This document shows, in pieces, positions 56,382 through 64,000 of a stretch of DNA of 64,000 nt. Location: the NCBI RefSeq assembly GCF_016102285.1, contig NZ_JACFOY010000001.1:1178001-1242000 (forward strand), read 5' to 3'. This DNA comes from Bartonella sp. M0177 (lineage in GTDB: Bacteria > Pseudomonadota > Alphaproteobacteria > Rhizobiales > Rhizobiaceae). Below the pieces are notes generated by a model. The model did no database searches. It saw only the letters and a program-made list of their open reading frames with translations, and was not told the DNA's origin. The first letter of the stretch is position 1. Each line of letters begins with the position of its first letter. The position numbers were made by a program, and so were the translations under genes.

Positions 56382-57654
56382 AACCTCCAAAGTCGATAAA
56401 AAATCGGAAATGACTGCTGCAGAACAGGCAATAGTCGATATTTTTGGTCAAAAACTGGGTGATTTTCCTGGAAATAGCGAGGTTATGTCAACGCGCGATA
56501 GCGTGGTAGAACAGTTCAAACGCGTGGGCATTCCTTCCAGAAAACGCGAATATTGGCATTACACCGATTTGCGCACCTTGTTGAAGACAATTCCGAACTT
56601 TAGTGATGAAGGTGACGGATTATCTCGCGACCCGCTTCTGCCAAAGAATTCTGTATTTGCCATTTTTAACGGCAAAACACTCGCAGCCCCTGAGGTCGAT
56701 TCAGTCACTCTTAAACGCGTTGCCGATGAACTTGCTAACGAGCATTTCACTCTGAAGCCGGATATTTCCGACGATGATTTTGTCGGTCAGGTCAATACGG
56801 CTTTTGTCACTGACGGTTGGCTTCTTGAAGTAGCAGACGGTGCAAAAATCGCTGATCCGATTGAATTGCAAATGATCAATCCGGGTGGGCAGGCTCATGC
56901 CTATTCCCAAATCAAAGTAGGAAATAATAGCGCGGTTACTTTCATTGAAAGACAATTGGGTGGAGAAAAATCCACATTTGTAACTTCCGTACAAGACCTC
57001 AAAATAGGCGAGGGAGCAGATGTAACCTGGATTATCATTCGTGATCGGGGTTTCGACGCGACGCAGTTTTCCAAGTTTCTCGCAAATCTTGATAAGAAAG
57101 CAAAACTGACCCTATACATCGTGAATGTCGCAAGTCAGTTGAACCGGCAGGAAATAGACATCGAGATGCCGGGCGAGGGAGGGAACTTCCAATTGAGGAC
57201 GATCAATCTCCTTGCAGGTGCCAGTCATAGCGATGTTACAATGTTTGTTCGTCACATTGGCGAAGATACTGTTTCGACCGAAATTGTCCGCAATGTTGTA
57301 GCTGATAATGCAAGAGGTGCGTTTCAGGGCATGATCAAGGTTTCCAGAGAAGCCCAGAAAACTGATGCCCGCATGACGTGCAACAGTCTTATCTTATCGG
57401 ATGACGCCGAATTCGATTCGAAACCCGAACTCGAAATTTTTGCCGATGATGTTGCTTGCGGACATGGTTCCACAGTTGCGGAGATCGATCACGAACAACT
57501 CTTTTATCTGATGGCACGCGGCATCGAAGAATCTGTCGCTCGCGGCTTGCTGGTAAAGGCTTTTGTCTCACAGTTGATTGATGACGTAGAAAACGATCAA
57601 ATGAAAGACGTCATTGTTGCCCTCATTAATCAATGGTTGGAAAAGCACCTTTAA
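56374..57654 (+). CDS. sufD: Fe-S assembly protein SufD
   Basis: Partner of SufB in the scaffold complex; 426 residues. It has the SufBD beta-helix core and the conserved C-terminal pattern DVACGHGSTVAEIDHEQLFY. The N-terminal part (KREYWHYTDLRTLLK) is the usual SufD signature. It overlaps sufC and lies nine bases before sufS. Confidence 0.95.
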   Translation: MSETSKVDKKSEMTAAEQAIVDIFGQKLGDFPGNSEVMSTRDSVVEQFKRVGIPSRKREYWHYTDLRTLLKTIPNFSDEGDGLSRDPLLPKNSVFAIFNGKTLAAPEVDSVTLKRVADELANEHFTLKPDISDDDFVGQVNTAFVTDGWLLEVADGAKIADPIELQMINPGGQAHAYSQIKVGNNSAVTFIERQLGGEKSTFVTSVQDLKIGEGADVTWIIIRDRGFDATQFSKFLANLDKKAKLTLYIVNVASQLNRQEIDIEMPGEGGNFQLRTINLLAGASHSDVTMFVRHIGEDTVSTEIVRNVVADNARGAFQGMIKVSREAQKTDARMTCNSLILSDDAEFDSKPELEIFADDVACGHGSTVAEIDHEQLFYLMARGIEESVARGLLVKAFVSQLIDDVENDQMKDVIVALINQWLEKHL

Positions 57655-57663
57655 GAAGGAATA

Positions 57664-58908
57664 ATGATGACAGACCAAACGTCTTCGTCTTTCGATATCA
57701 ATCAAATACGGCGTGATTTTCCGATTCTTGATCGGAAAATTTACGGTAAACGTCTGGCTTATCTTGATAATGCTGCTTCGGCCCAGAAGCCGAGGCAGGT
57801 TCTTGAGGCTATGGACGAGGTCTATCGGACAAGCTATGCCAATGTTCATCGTGGCCTTCATTTTTTATCGAACACTGCAACCGAGCTTTATGAAAAAGCC
57901 AGAGAAAGCGTTCGTAAATTTATGAATGCCTCATCCCATGAAGAAATTGTCTTTACCAAAAATGCGACGGAAGCCATCAATACTGTTGCATATGGATATG
58001 GAATGCCGCGTTTTTCGGAAGGTGACGAAATTGTTTTGACGATTATGGAACATCATTCCAATATCGTTCCCTGGCATTTTATTCGCGAAGTGAAGGGCGT
58101 AAAACTTGTTTTCGTGCCCGTTGACGACGATGGAGTTCTCCATTTGGAGGATTTCGAAAAGGCATTGACTGAAAAGACGAGACTTGTAGCCGTCACCCAT
58201 ATGTCTAATACTCTCGGCACAGTGCCACCGGTCAAAGAGATGATAAAGGCTGCCCATGAGCGGAATATTCCGGTTTTGATCGACGGGGCACAAGGGTCAG
58301 TCCATTTGACCGTCGACGTGCAAGACCTCGATTGTGACTGGTATGTAATGACAGGCCACAAACTTTACGGCCCGACAGGGATCGGTGTTCTTTACGGCAA
58401 AAAAGACCGATTGCAAGAAATGCACCCGTTTCAGGGTGGCGGCGAGATGATTGAAGATGTGAGTGTCGACAAGATCACTTACAACGAACCCCCTCATCGC
58501 TTTGAAGCTGGAACGCCGCCGATTGTTCAGGCGATCGGATTGGGTGTTGCTCTCGAATATATTATGTCGAAAGATCGCAAAGCTCTTGAGGCTCACGAGA
58601 AAGCATTGACGGCCTATGCTCATGAACGGCTTGAAGCGATCAATTCGTTGCGCATTTTCGGTCACGCTCCTGATAAAGGCGGCATTATCTCGTTCCAACT
58701 CGAAGGAATTCATCCTCACGATGTCTCGATGTATATCGACCGTCAGGGAGTAGCCGTGAGAGCTGGAACGCATTGTGCCCAGCCGCTCCTTAATCGCTTT
58801 CATGTCACATCGACCTGTCGTGCATCTTTTGCCATGTATAATGATCGCGATGATGTCGATCAGCTTGCCGAAGCGTTGGAAAAGGCAAGGAGGTTTTTTA
58901 ATGAGTGA
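57664..58908 (+). CDS. sufS: Cysteine desulfurase SufS
   Basis: Group II cysteine desulfurase that feeds sulfur to SufBCD; 414 residues. The PLP Lys is in MTGHKLYGPTGIGVLYG near residue 230, and the active Cys is in VAVRAGTHCAQPLLNRF near residue 368, without the SSG insertion of IscS-type enzymes. HMSNTLGTV is typical. No sufE gene is visible nearby. Its stop overlaps the sufT start. Confidence 0.95.
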   Translation: MMTDQTSSSFDINQIRRDFPILDRKIYGKRLAYLDNAASAQKPRQVLEAMDEVYRTSYANVHRGLHFLSNTATELYEKARESVRKFMNASSHEEIVFTKNATEAINTVAYGYGMPRFSEGDEIVLTIMEHHSNIVPWHFIREVKGVKLVFVPVDDDGVLHLEDFEKALTEKTRLVAVTHMSNTLGTVPPVKEMIKAAHERNIPVLIDGAQGSVHLTVDVQDLDCDWYVMTGHKLYGPTGIGVLYGKKDRLQEMHPFQGGGEMIEDVSVDKITYNEPPHRFEAGTPPIVQAIGLGVALEYIMSKDRKALEAHEKALTAYAHERLEAINSLRIFGHAPDKGGIISFQLEGIHPHDVSMYIDRQGVAVRAGTHCAQPLLNRFHVTSTCRASFAMYNDRDDVDQLAEALEKARRFFNE

Positions 58909-59305
58909 ATCCGACAACAAAATTCATACTGCCGAGCCGGTAGGTGATTGGGGCGAAAATGTTGTTGCAGCAAACACGTCAACGATTCCCCCTGCCGAAC
59001 TCGATCGTATGACGGAGGATATCATCAATGCTTTGAAAACAGTCTTCGACCCTGAAATTCCCGCCGATATTTATGAGTTGGGTCTGGTCTACAAAATCGA
59101 CATTGAAGATGATCGCACTGTAAAAATCGACATGACTTTGACTGCTCCGGGTTGTCCGGTCGCAGGCGATATGCCGAGCTGGGTAGAAAATGCCGTCGGT
59201 GCGGTAGAGGGCGTTTCGCATGTCGAGGTCAATATGACATTTGATCCACCTTGGACACCAGATAGAATGTCGGAAGAAGCCCAGATCGCGCTTGGCTGGT
59301 ATTAA
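58901..59305 (+). CDS. sufT: SUF-associated DUF59/MIP18 protein
   Basis: Fe-S maturation factor of the DUF59 (MIP18) family; 134 residues. The core is ALKTVFDPEIPADIYELGLVY with the conserved DPE, and TLTAPGCPVAGDMP with the single conserved Cys. The ATG at 58901 has AAGGAGG upstream, inside the end of sufS. SufT proteins help mature Fe-S enzymes under iron stress, by family knowledge. Confidence 0.93.
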   Translation: MSESDNKIHTAEPVGDWGENVVAANTSTIPPAELDRMTEDIINALKTVFDPEIPADIYELGLVYKIDIEDDRTVKIDMTLTAPGCPVAGDMPSWVENAVGAVEGVSHVEVNMTFDPPWTPDRMSEEAQIALGWY

Positions 59306-59346
59306 AACTCGCGTCTTGATAATAATCGCCACCCGATAAGAACATA

Positions 59347-59697
59347 TTGAATTTTTCCGATATATCGAGTTCCGGCCATGTGATTGAAAATAAAGTTGTT
59401 CTTCCAGAGTTAAAGCCGGAAGATGGGAAGCTCTTTATAATCAGAAGTTCAATAAAGACGACATTCGTCAGGCTATATTGTTTGGATATAGAAAAATCCG
59501 ATTTGCGCATTAAGGCTAAACGGGTGGAAAAGGCAGAGTTTAAACCGGAAAAACCGACATGGCTTTTCCTTTCAAGTGAAATTCGAAAACCTCTGTATTA
59601 TTCGAAAAATGGCGATATTTCCGATTTACCGAGACTTGTCATCCGGGGTTTTATGCAAGGAAATATTTTTTCCGAATGTGTAACCGGTTTCGATTGA
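59347..59697 (+). CDS. Hypothetical protein at the end of the suf operon
   Basis: A 116-residue frame that I do not recognise. It lies 41 bases after sufT and shows normal codon use for this genome, with mixed beta-like composition and one Trp-rich stretch (KPTWLFLSS). The start is unclear: TTG at 59347 or GTG at 59380, neither with a good ribosome site. It occupies the place where many rhizobial suf operons carry sufA (A-type carrier), but it lacks the conserved cysteines of that family, so it is not SufA. Its 3' end overlaps the convergent dinB by 72 bases. Confidence 0.5.
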   Translation: MNFSDISSSGHVIENKVVLPELKPEDGKLFIIRSSIKTTFVRLYCLDIEKSDLRIKAKRVEKAEFKPEKPTWLFLSSEIRKPLYYSKNGDISDLPRLVIRGFMQGNIFSECVTGFD

Positions 59698-60948
59698 TTT
59701 ATTTCCGAATTTGGCACGGAGTTTATCCATCGCGGTTTCAGCAACAGCCCGTTTGTGCTGATATGGGTCCAGAAGATCATTATCATGTAAATGGGACGCT
59801 TTCGATAATTGCTGGACACCTATTCCGAGTAGACGGAATTTTGTTCCATCAAGTTCCTTTTGCAATAATCTTAGCCCTACGCGAAAAATGCGGTCAGCAG
59901 TCTGTGTCGGGTCATCAAGGCTCTGGTTGCGTGTTCGCGTTTTGAAATCTTTGGTCTTTAACTTCAAAACAACAGTTTGTCCGGCAATTTCACTTGTCTT
60001 CAGTCGTGCAGAAACTTTTTCAGACAACATTCGTAAAACCGGTATCAGGTCTTCCGCATTTGATAAATCGCTCATGAAGGTCGTTTCGGAAGATATGCTC
60101 TTCATTTCTCGTTCAGGTTGAACCGGCCGATTATCTTGCCCGCGCGACAACCGATAAAGGCGCTGCCCCATTTGTCCATAACGTTTGATAAGTAATGCTT
60201 CATCCAATTGTTGGAGTTCGCCCACTGTGGTAATTCCGTCATGGGATAATTTTTGCGCTAATGCGGAACCGACACCCCATATTTTTGTTACCGGTTGTTT
60301 TGCCAGAAACGCGAGTGCTTCATGTTCGCCGATGATTGAAAAACCTCGTGGTTTATCCAGATCGGACGCAATTTTTGCCAGAAACTTGCAATATGATAAA
60401 CCGATCGAGACAGTAACACCGATTTCTTGCTCGATACGTTTTGCAAAACGTGCAAGCGTATATGAGGCCGGCGCCTTATGGAGTTTTTCAGTACCACGCA
60501 TATCCAGAAACGCCTCATCAATCGAAATTGGCTCGACAAGCGGCGTCAGTTCGAACATGAGCTGACGGATTTCCCGTCCTATGCGGGCATATTTTGTAAT
60601 ATCGGGGGGAATGACTATCGCATCAGGGCACAGTTCCAGTGCCTTGAACATTGGCATTGCCGAGTGCACACCAGAAATTCGCGCAATATAACAGGCTGTG
60701 GAAACAACCCCACGTTTGCTACCTCCGACAATAACCGGTTTGTTACGCAGCTCCGGATGGTCACGCTTTTCAACGGAGGCGTAAAAGGCGTCGCAATCAA
60801 TATGGGCCAATGTGAGAGAATAAAGTTCCGGATGGCGGATAAGGCGCGGCGAACCACATTTTTCGCAACGTTTGTTGAACTTATGTTGAATGGACAAACA
60901 ATCCCGACAAAAACCAAATTCAGGTTGGTTAAACGGGGTCAGAGCCAT
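59626..60948 (-). CDS. dinB: DNA polymerase IV
   Basis: Y-family translesion polymerase; 440 residues. The N-terminus carries a zinc-ribbon-like extension ([20 protein letters not shown]), characteristic of rhizobial DinB. The catalytic acids are in [16 protein letters not shown] and [14 protein letters not shown]; the little-finger domain follows. The C-terminal ~15 residues extend past the usual family end and overlap the neighbouring hypothetical gene. The start overlaps the DUF3572 gene by ten bases. Confidence 0.93.
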   Translation of the reverse strand: MALTPFNQPEFGFCRDCLSIQHKFNKRCEKCGSPRLIRHPELYSLTLAHIDCDAFYASVEKRDHPELRNKPVIVGGSKRGVVSTACYIARISGVHSAMPMFKALELCPDAIVIPPDITKYARIGREIRQLMFELTPLVEPISIDEAFLDMRGTEKLHKAPASYTLARFAKRIEQEIGVTVSIGLSYCKFLAKIASDLDKPRGFSIIGEHEALAFLAKQPVTKIWGVGSALAQKLSHDGITTVGELQQLDEALLIKRYGQMGQRLYRLSRGQDNRPVQPEREMKSISSETTFMSDLSNAEDLIPVLRMLSEKVSARLKTSEIAGQTVVLKLKTKDFKTRTRNQSLDDPTQTADRIFRVGLRLLQKELDGTKFRLLGIGVQQLSKASHLHDNDLLDPYQHKRAVAETAMDKLRAKFGNKSIETGYTFGKNISLHKTPDDKSR

Positions 60949-61232
60949 ATAGGTTGTTCTCCACCAGGAAGAAAGTTGATGGCTTCTCCGACTGATTGCG
61001 GGGGATAGCCAGATTCGGTTGAAAAGGCTATAAGTGTTGGTTCATGAGCCATTATGAATTGTAAAACACCGGCTAGAAACCCCTTGGTTGAGGCTGCTTG
61101 GCGAATATCGGAAGCATTAATACCTGTGATATTTAAAAAACGTGGCATAAGTTCGGCATCGTTTGCAATGAATAACAGTGCTGCCACAGCTAATTCTTCA
61201 GCTTCTTCGCGATTTGTTATGTGTTTTTTCAT
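60939..61232 (-). CDS. DUF3572 family protein
   Basis: Small cytoplasmic protein of 97 residues matching the alphaproteobacterial DUF3572 family ([40 protein letters not shown]). It has no known function. It is co-transcribed with dinB through a ten-base overlap and divergent from divK, a conserved rhizobial arrangement. Confidence 0.88.
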   Translation of the reverse strand: MKKHITNREEAEELAVAALLFIANDAELMPRFLNITGINASDIRQAASTKGFLAGVLQFIMAHEPTLIAFSTESGYPPQSVGEAINFLPGGEQPIWL

Positions 61233-61306
61233 ATCATCTTAGCCAAGTAGTAACCATAGCGAGTTTACTCTCCAAAGCACAAAGCTGGAAGAGCGGAGAT
61301 TATATA

Positions 61307-61672
61307 ATGACAAAAAAAGTTATGATCGTGGAAGATAATGAACTCAATATGAAATTATTCCGCGATCTCGTCGAAGCGAGCGGCTATGAAACGGTAGAAA
61401 CGCGTAGCGGTTTGGCTGCGTTGGATTTGGCACGGCAGAGTAAACCCGGTCTCATTTTAATGGATATCCAATTACCGGAGGTTTCCGGAATTGATGTTAT
61501 AAAACAATTGAAAGCAGACGATGAATTGAAATCGATTCCGGTTGTTGCGGTCACTGCTTTTGCCATGAAAGGTGACGAAGAAAGAATAAGAGCCAGCGGC
61601 TGTGAAGATTATATGTCAAAGCCGATATCAGTCGTTAATTTCATGGCTATGGTTAAACGGTTCTTGGGGTGA
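61307..61672 (+). CDS. divK: Single-domain response regulator DivK
   Basis: Cell-cycle response regulator that controls the PleC/DivJ-DivL-CckA-CtrA pathway; 121 residues. It is a lone receiver domain beginning [18 protein letters not shown]. The phospho-acceptor Asp is in [13 protein letters not shown] (about residue 53), and the switch Thr and Lys lie in [15 protein letters not shown] and [14 protein letters not shown] precedes the ATG at 61307; the frame is open further upstream, but those residues are not family-like. No pleD follows; a terminator lies 45 bases downstream. Confidence 0.93.
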   Translation: MTKKVMIVEDNELNMKLFRDLVEASGYETVETRSGLAALDLARQSKPGLILMDIQLPEVSGIDVIKQLKADDELKSIPVVAVTAFAMKGDEERIRASGCEDYMSKPISVVNFMAMVKRFLG

Positions 61673-61716
61673 ATCGACTTAACCCCGCTTATTCAATCTG
61701 TCAGAATAAATAAAAA

Positions 61717-61735
61717 AGCCCCGCAAAGCGGGGCT
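61717..61735. terminator. Bidirectional terminator between divK and rpsI
   Basis: A perfect 8-bp stem AGCCCCGC / GCGGGGCT with an AAA loop, A-rich on the left and T-rich on the right. It serves both the rightward divK and the leftward rplM-rpsI transcripts. Confidence 0.93.
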
Positions 61736-61757
61736 CTTTTGTAAATCAAAATAGAAA

Positions 61758-62246
61758 TTAACGTTTGGAGAACTGGAAAGAACGGCGGGCTTTTGCCTTA
61801 CCATATTTCTTACGTTCAACAACGCGGCTATCACGAGTAAGGAAGCCACCCTTCTTCAGTACCGAACGCAGTCCGGGTTCGAAATAGGTCAAAGCCTTGG
61901 AAATGCCGTGACGAACAGCACCTGCTTGACCGGAAAGACCACCACCGGCAACCGATGCAATAATGTCGAACTGGCCATCGCGATTTGCAGCAAGAATTGG
62001 CTGACGCAAAATCATCTGCAAAACAGGGCGTGCAAAATATTTGTCAAAATCTTTACCGTTGACGACAATTTTGCCGCTACCGGGTTTTATCCAAACGCGT
62101 GCAATAGCGTCTTTACGTTTACCTGTAGCATAGGAACGTCCTTGAGCGTCAAGTTTACGTTCGTGAACAGGTGCTTCCGGTGCTGCAGGAGCTACAACCG
62201 TTTCGGTTGCCGCACCAAGCTCAGAAAAAGAACTAATCTCGGCCAT
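61758..62246 (-). CDS. rpsI: 30S ribosomal protein S9
   Basis: Small-subunit protein whose C-terminal tail reaches the P-site tRNA. It has 162 residues: an Ala/Pro-rich N-terminal extension common in alphaproteobacteria, then [18 protein letters not shown], and the basic tail RRSFQFSKR. It follows rplM by two bases, as the second gene of the leftward operon. Confidence 0.97.
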   Translation of the reverse strand: MAEISSFSELGAATETVVAPAAPEAPVHERKLDAQGRSYATGKRKDAIARVWIKPGSGKIVVNGKDFDKYFARPVLQMILRQPILAANRDGQFDIIASVAGGGLSGQAGAVRHGISKALTYFEPGLRSVLKKGGFLTRDSRVVERKKYGKAKARRSFQFSKR

Positions 62247-62248
62247 AA

Positions 62249-62713
62249 TTAAGCAATCCTTTTATTTTTACGGTTGAGTGCACCAACATTGATAACTTCA
62301 GGCTGCTGGGCTTCATGAGGATGTTTTGTTCCAGCATAGACACGCAAATTTTTCATCTGCCGACGGCCAAGAGGACCACGCGGAATCATACGTTCAACAG
62401 CTTTCTCAATAACTCTTTCAGGAAAACGTCCTTCAAGGATTTGACGGGCTGTACGTTCTTTGACGCTACCAATATATCCGGTATGCCAGTAATATTTTTT
62501 GTTATGAAATTTTTTGCCAGTCAATACGACTTTGTCGGCATTGATTACGATAACATTGTCACCATCATCAACATGAGGTGTATAAGTTGGTTTGTGTTTA
62601 CCGCGTAACCGATTGGCTACCAGTGTGGCAAGACGACCTAAAACAAGGTTCTCTGCGTCAATAATGACCCATTTCTTGGCCACTTCAGCGGGCTTTTGTG
62701 AAAAAGTTGCCAT
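62249..62713 (-). CDS. rplM: 50S ribosomal protein L13
   Basis: Large-subunit assembly protein, 154 residues, with the family signatures [35 protein letters not shown] and [26 protein letters not shown] precedes the ATG. First gene of rplM-rpsI, preceded by a structured leader. Confidence 0.97.
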   Translation of the reverse strand: MATFSQKPAEVAKKWVIIDAENLVLGRLATLVANRLRGKHKPTYTPHVDDGDNVIVINADKVVLTGKKFHNKKYYWHTGYIGSVKERTARQILEGRFPERVIEKAVERMIPRGPLGRRQMKNLRVYAGTKHPHEAQQPEVINVGALNRKNKRIA

Positions 62714-62734
62714 TGAAGCTTTCCTTTTTGAAAT

Positions 62735-62790
62735 CCCTTGTTAAACAAGGGCGTTTTTTGTTGCTTGGCGTTGCGATATGATACCGCAAC
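62735..62790 (-). promoter_or_regulatory. Two hairpins in the rplM-rpsI leader
   Basis: Stem 1: CCCTTG (62735-62740) with CAAGGG (62746-62751), loop of five. Stem 2: GTTGCG (62770-62775) with CGCAAC (62785-62790), loop of nine. Both lie between the predicted promoter and the rplM start. They may form a ribosomal-protein binding leader. Confidence 0.5.
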
Positions 62791-62820
62791 AATTGTGCCG
62801 AATACGACACGTGCGAGCTT

Positions 62821-62847
62821 CTTATAGGCTTACAACAATTACGTCAA
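62821..62847 (-). promoter_or_regulatory. Predicted promoter of rplM-rpsI
   Basis: On the minus strand TTGACG (62847-62842) is followed 14-15 bases later by CTATAAG (62827-62821), close to the rhizobial vegetative consensus of TTGAC and CTATAT, though the spacing is short. It lies about 110-130 bases before the rplM start. Confidence 0.45.
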
Positions 62848-63384
62848 TCGAAAAATAAGACAATATTTCCAATATTTTGCAATAACGGTAATATAATACC
62901 GCTGTCGTTTGGTCGTTGATTATCAAGATTACAACAAGGATTTACCTCTACTTCTCGAACTTTGCCATAAGAATGAAAATTCTTACAGAATTATCTTTAA
63001 AAAAATCTAAAATGTGTTGCGAAATTAAAGAGGTAAGAATCTTGATGACCGGAACAAACAAATTGGATTAAGCAATCGGTATCAATGCGCGACCAAGGCA
63101 TTTTTTGAAATCCGGCAGAATATGGATGGTCGATCAGTTTATACCGGTTAAGTACTTATTGAACGCGTTCGTTTTGGCTTGAGTTTAGTCACCAACCAAT
63201 ATTTTGAATCGGTTTTTTACGAAATATTGTAAGACCGACAATTTGTCCGCATCGGCTTCGGTATACCTGCCGATAGATTGAAAGTGGAGCGAAAGAGAAA
63301 TCATTGAACATCAATACCGGCCCATTGTTTTATATGATTGCTTTCTAAGGGAGGTAATCTCTTTGAGAAGACAATTGTTACGGG
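62848..63384. other. Spacer upstream of rplM
   Basis: Over 500 bases without a convincing gene. It has AT-rich stretches and a small ATCGGC/GCCGAT hairpin near 63250-63275. An AAGGGAGGT at 63347-63355 is followed by a TTG (63363) that opens a frame of only 13 codons. Confidence 0.5.
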
Positions 63385-63636
63385 GTGAAACTCAAACCGA
63401 ATGATAAGTTCCATGAAAATCCTTTTGCCTTCACGGAAGGCGAGGTTGTAGACTTCAAATTCAACAATGAATTCTCAAACCGCTATGAAAGAGGCGGCGT
63501 GGCGGCTCATGTCAACCAAAAGAAAAGGCGGTTATCATTATCGCTTGTTTATGGTCTTATAGAATTTCTCTCAATTTTTACCGGACGAAGAGTGGATAAA
63601 GTTCAACCGCTAACCGGTTGTCACACTATGGATTAG
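63385..63636 (+). CDS. Possible small hypothetical protein
   Basis: An 83-codon frame starting at GTG. Its composition looks protein-like (NPFAFTEGEVVDFKFNNEFS, then a hydrophobic LVYGLIEFLSIF), but the GTG has no adjacent ribosome site; the nearest GGAGG is about 30 bases upstream. I do not recognise it. It could be a real small gene, the remnant of one, or chance. Confidence 0.35.
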   Translation: MKLKPNDKFHENPFAFTEGEVVDFKFNNEFSNRYERGGVAAHVNQKKRRLSLSLVYGLIEFLSIFTGRRVDKVQPLTGCHTMD

Positions 63637-64000
63637 GCTGAGATTTAGCCGGTTATCTGCAAAGCGGGGTCTTTTACTGTTTTTTTCTTAAAATATTGAT
63701 CGGAAAAGTTCAGCACCATTGCCATAAAGAATAAAATTGACGTTCGGTTTTTGTTTATGATCATAAGTGCAGGGGTGGACGCGTCAGGTTTGAGAACTGG
63801 CGAACCTCCAGACGATAGCGGGTTTTAATTTCAAGTCGCAACGCAGAGAAAAACAAATGAATTTTCCCGCAACAAATAATTTGCCGATAAATCATCGAAC
63901 ATCATCGATGTCAGAAAATGCATAATTGTCTTCGACAAAGAGCAAAATGATGGGTTTTGCTAGATTTCTAATACGAGTTTTATCTTTCTAAAATCTTTTC
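63637..64000. other. Gene-free right end
   Basis: No gene is seen. A compact fold is possible at about 63776-63813 (CGTC-AGGTT pairing with AACCT-CCA-GACG). A GCGGG at about 63817 and a CCCGC at about 63866 could pair around it. A TTGACG lies at 63737, but no good -10 is at the right distance. Confidence 0.4.

Noticed and set aside
59347..59697. SufA/HesB-type A-type carrier at the end of the suf operon
   Set aside because: The position would fit, but the frame has only two cysteines, in the wrong context, and no CGCG-type C-terminus.

Overview
The window is a chromosomal segment of an alphaproteobacterium of the order Hyphomicrobiales (Rhizobiales). The pointers are the aerobic cobalamin genes (cobI, cobH, cobG, cobL), the rne / amiC / PBP1A / prfB block, a SufBCDS-SufT operon, a DUF3572-divK pair, a zinc-ribbon DinB, two glutamyl-tRNA synthetases, a class II DAHP synthase and hfq-hflX. 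The moderately low G+C, the many AT-rich spacers and the retained biosynthesis genes fit a Bartonellaceae-type genome such as the insect-gut lineages. Species cannot be fixed by reading alone.

Layout. 1-3785: cobalamin corrin-ring genes, cobI-cobH-cobG leftward and cobL divergent. 3914-8121: hfq, hflX, a gamma-carbonic-anhydrase-like protein, an SBF-type transporter and a TPR-methyltransferase. 8582-11204: the ilvI-ilvH acetolactate synthase operon, preceded by a short leader peptide rich in Ile/Leu/Val and a terminator, which together read as a transcription attenuator. 11217-17717: nitronate monooxygenase, a RecD-like helicase, an SDR, citrate synthase and gltX1. 17868-29683: comEC, bacterioferritin with its ferredoxin, rpiA, a DUF2059 protein, glutathione reductase, DAHP synthase, dgkA, nadE and gltX2. 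29806-32790: rhlE, NAD kinase and a DUF1090 protein. 32791-35697: a gene-poor, AT-rich pocket with tRNA-Arg(CCG), one orphan gene of 257 codons and two diverged 107-bp direct repeats that bracket it. 35698-44252: rne, amiC, the PBP1A gene and prfB with its programmed +1 frameshift. 44438-52536: bcp, a DUF3971/AsmA-like giant, tyrS, anmK and an alpha/beta hydrolase. 52719-59697: two cysteine desulfurases around sufBCD, sufT and an unknown small gene, with an Irr-like palindrome upstream of sufB. 59626-62713: dinB, DUF3572, divK, rpsI and rplM. 62714-64000: almost empty.

Most of the window is ordinary housekeeping sequence. The parts most worth a second look are the apparently leaderless ilv leader-peptide attenuator, the repeat-bracketed orphan gene beside tRNA-Arg, the suf operon with an unknown gene in place of an A-type carrier, and the structured leaders of rne and rplM. 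I saw no CRISPR array, rRNA, intact transposase, integrase or prophage. No defence or otherwise clearly new multi-gene system is visible.
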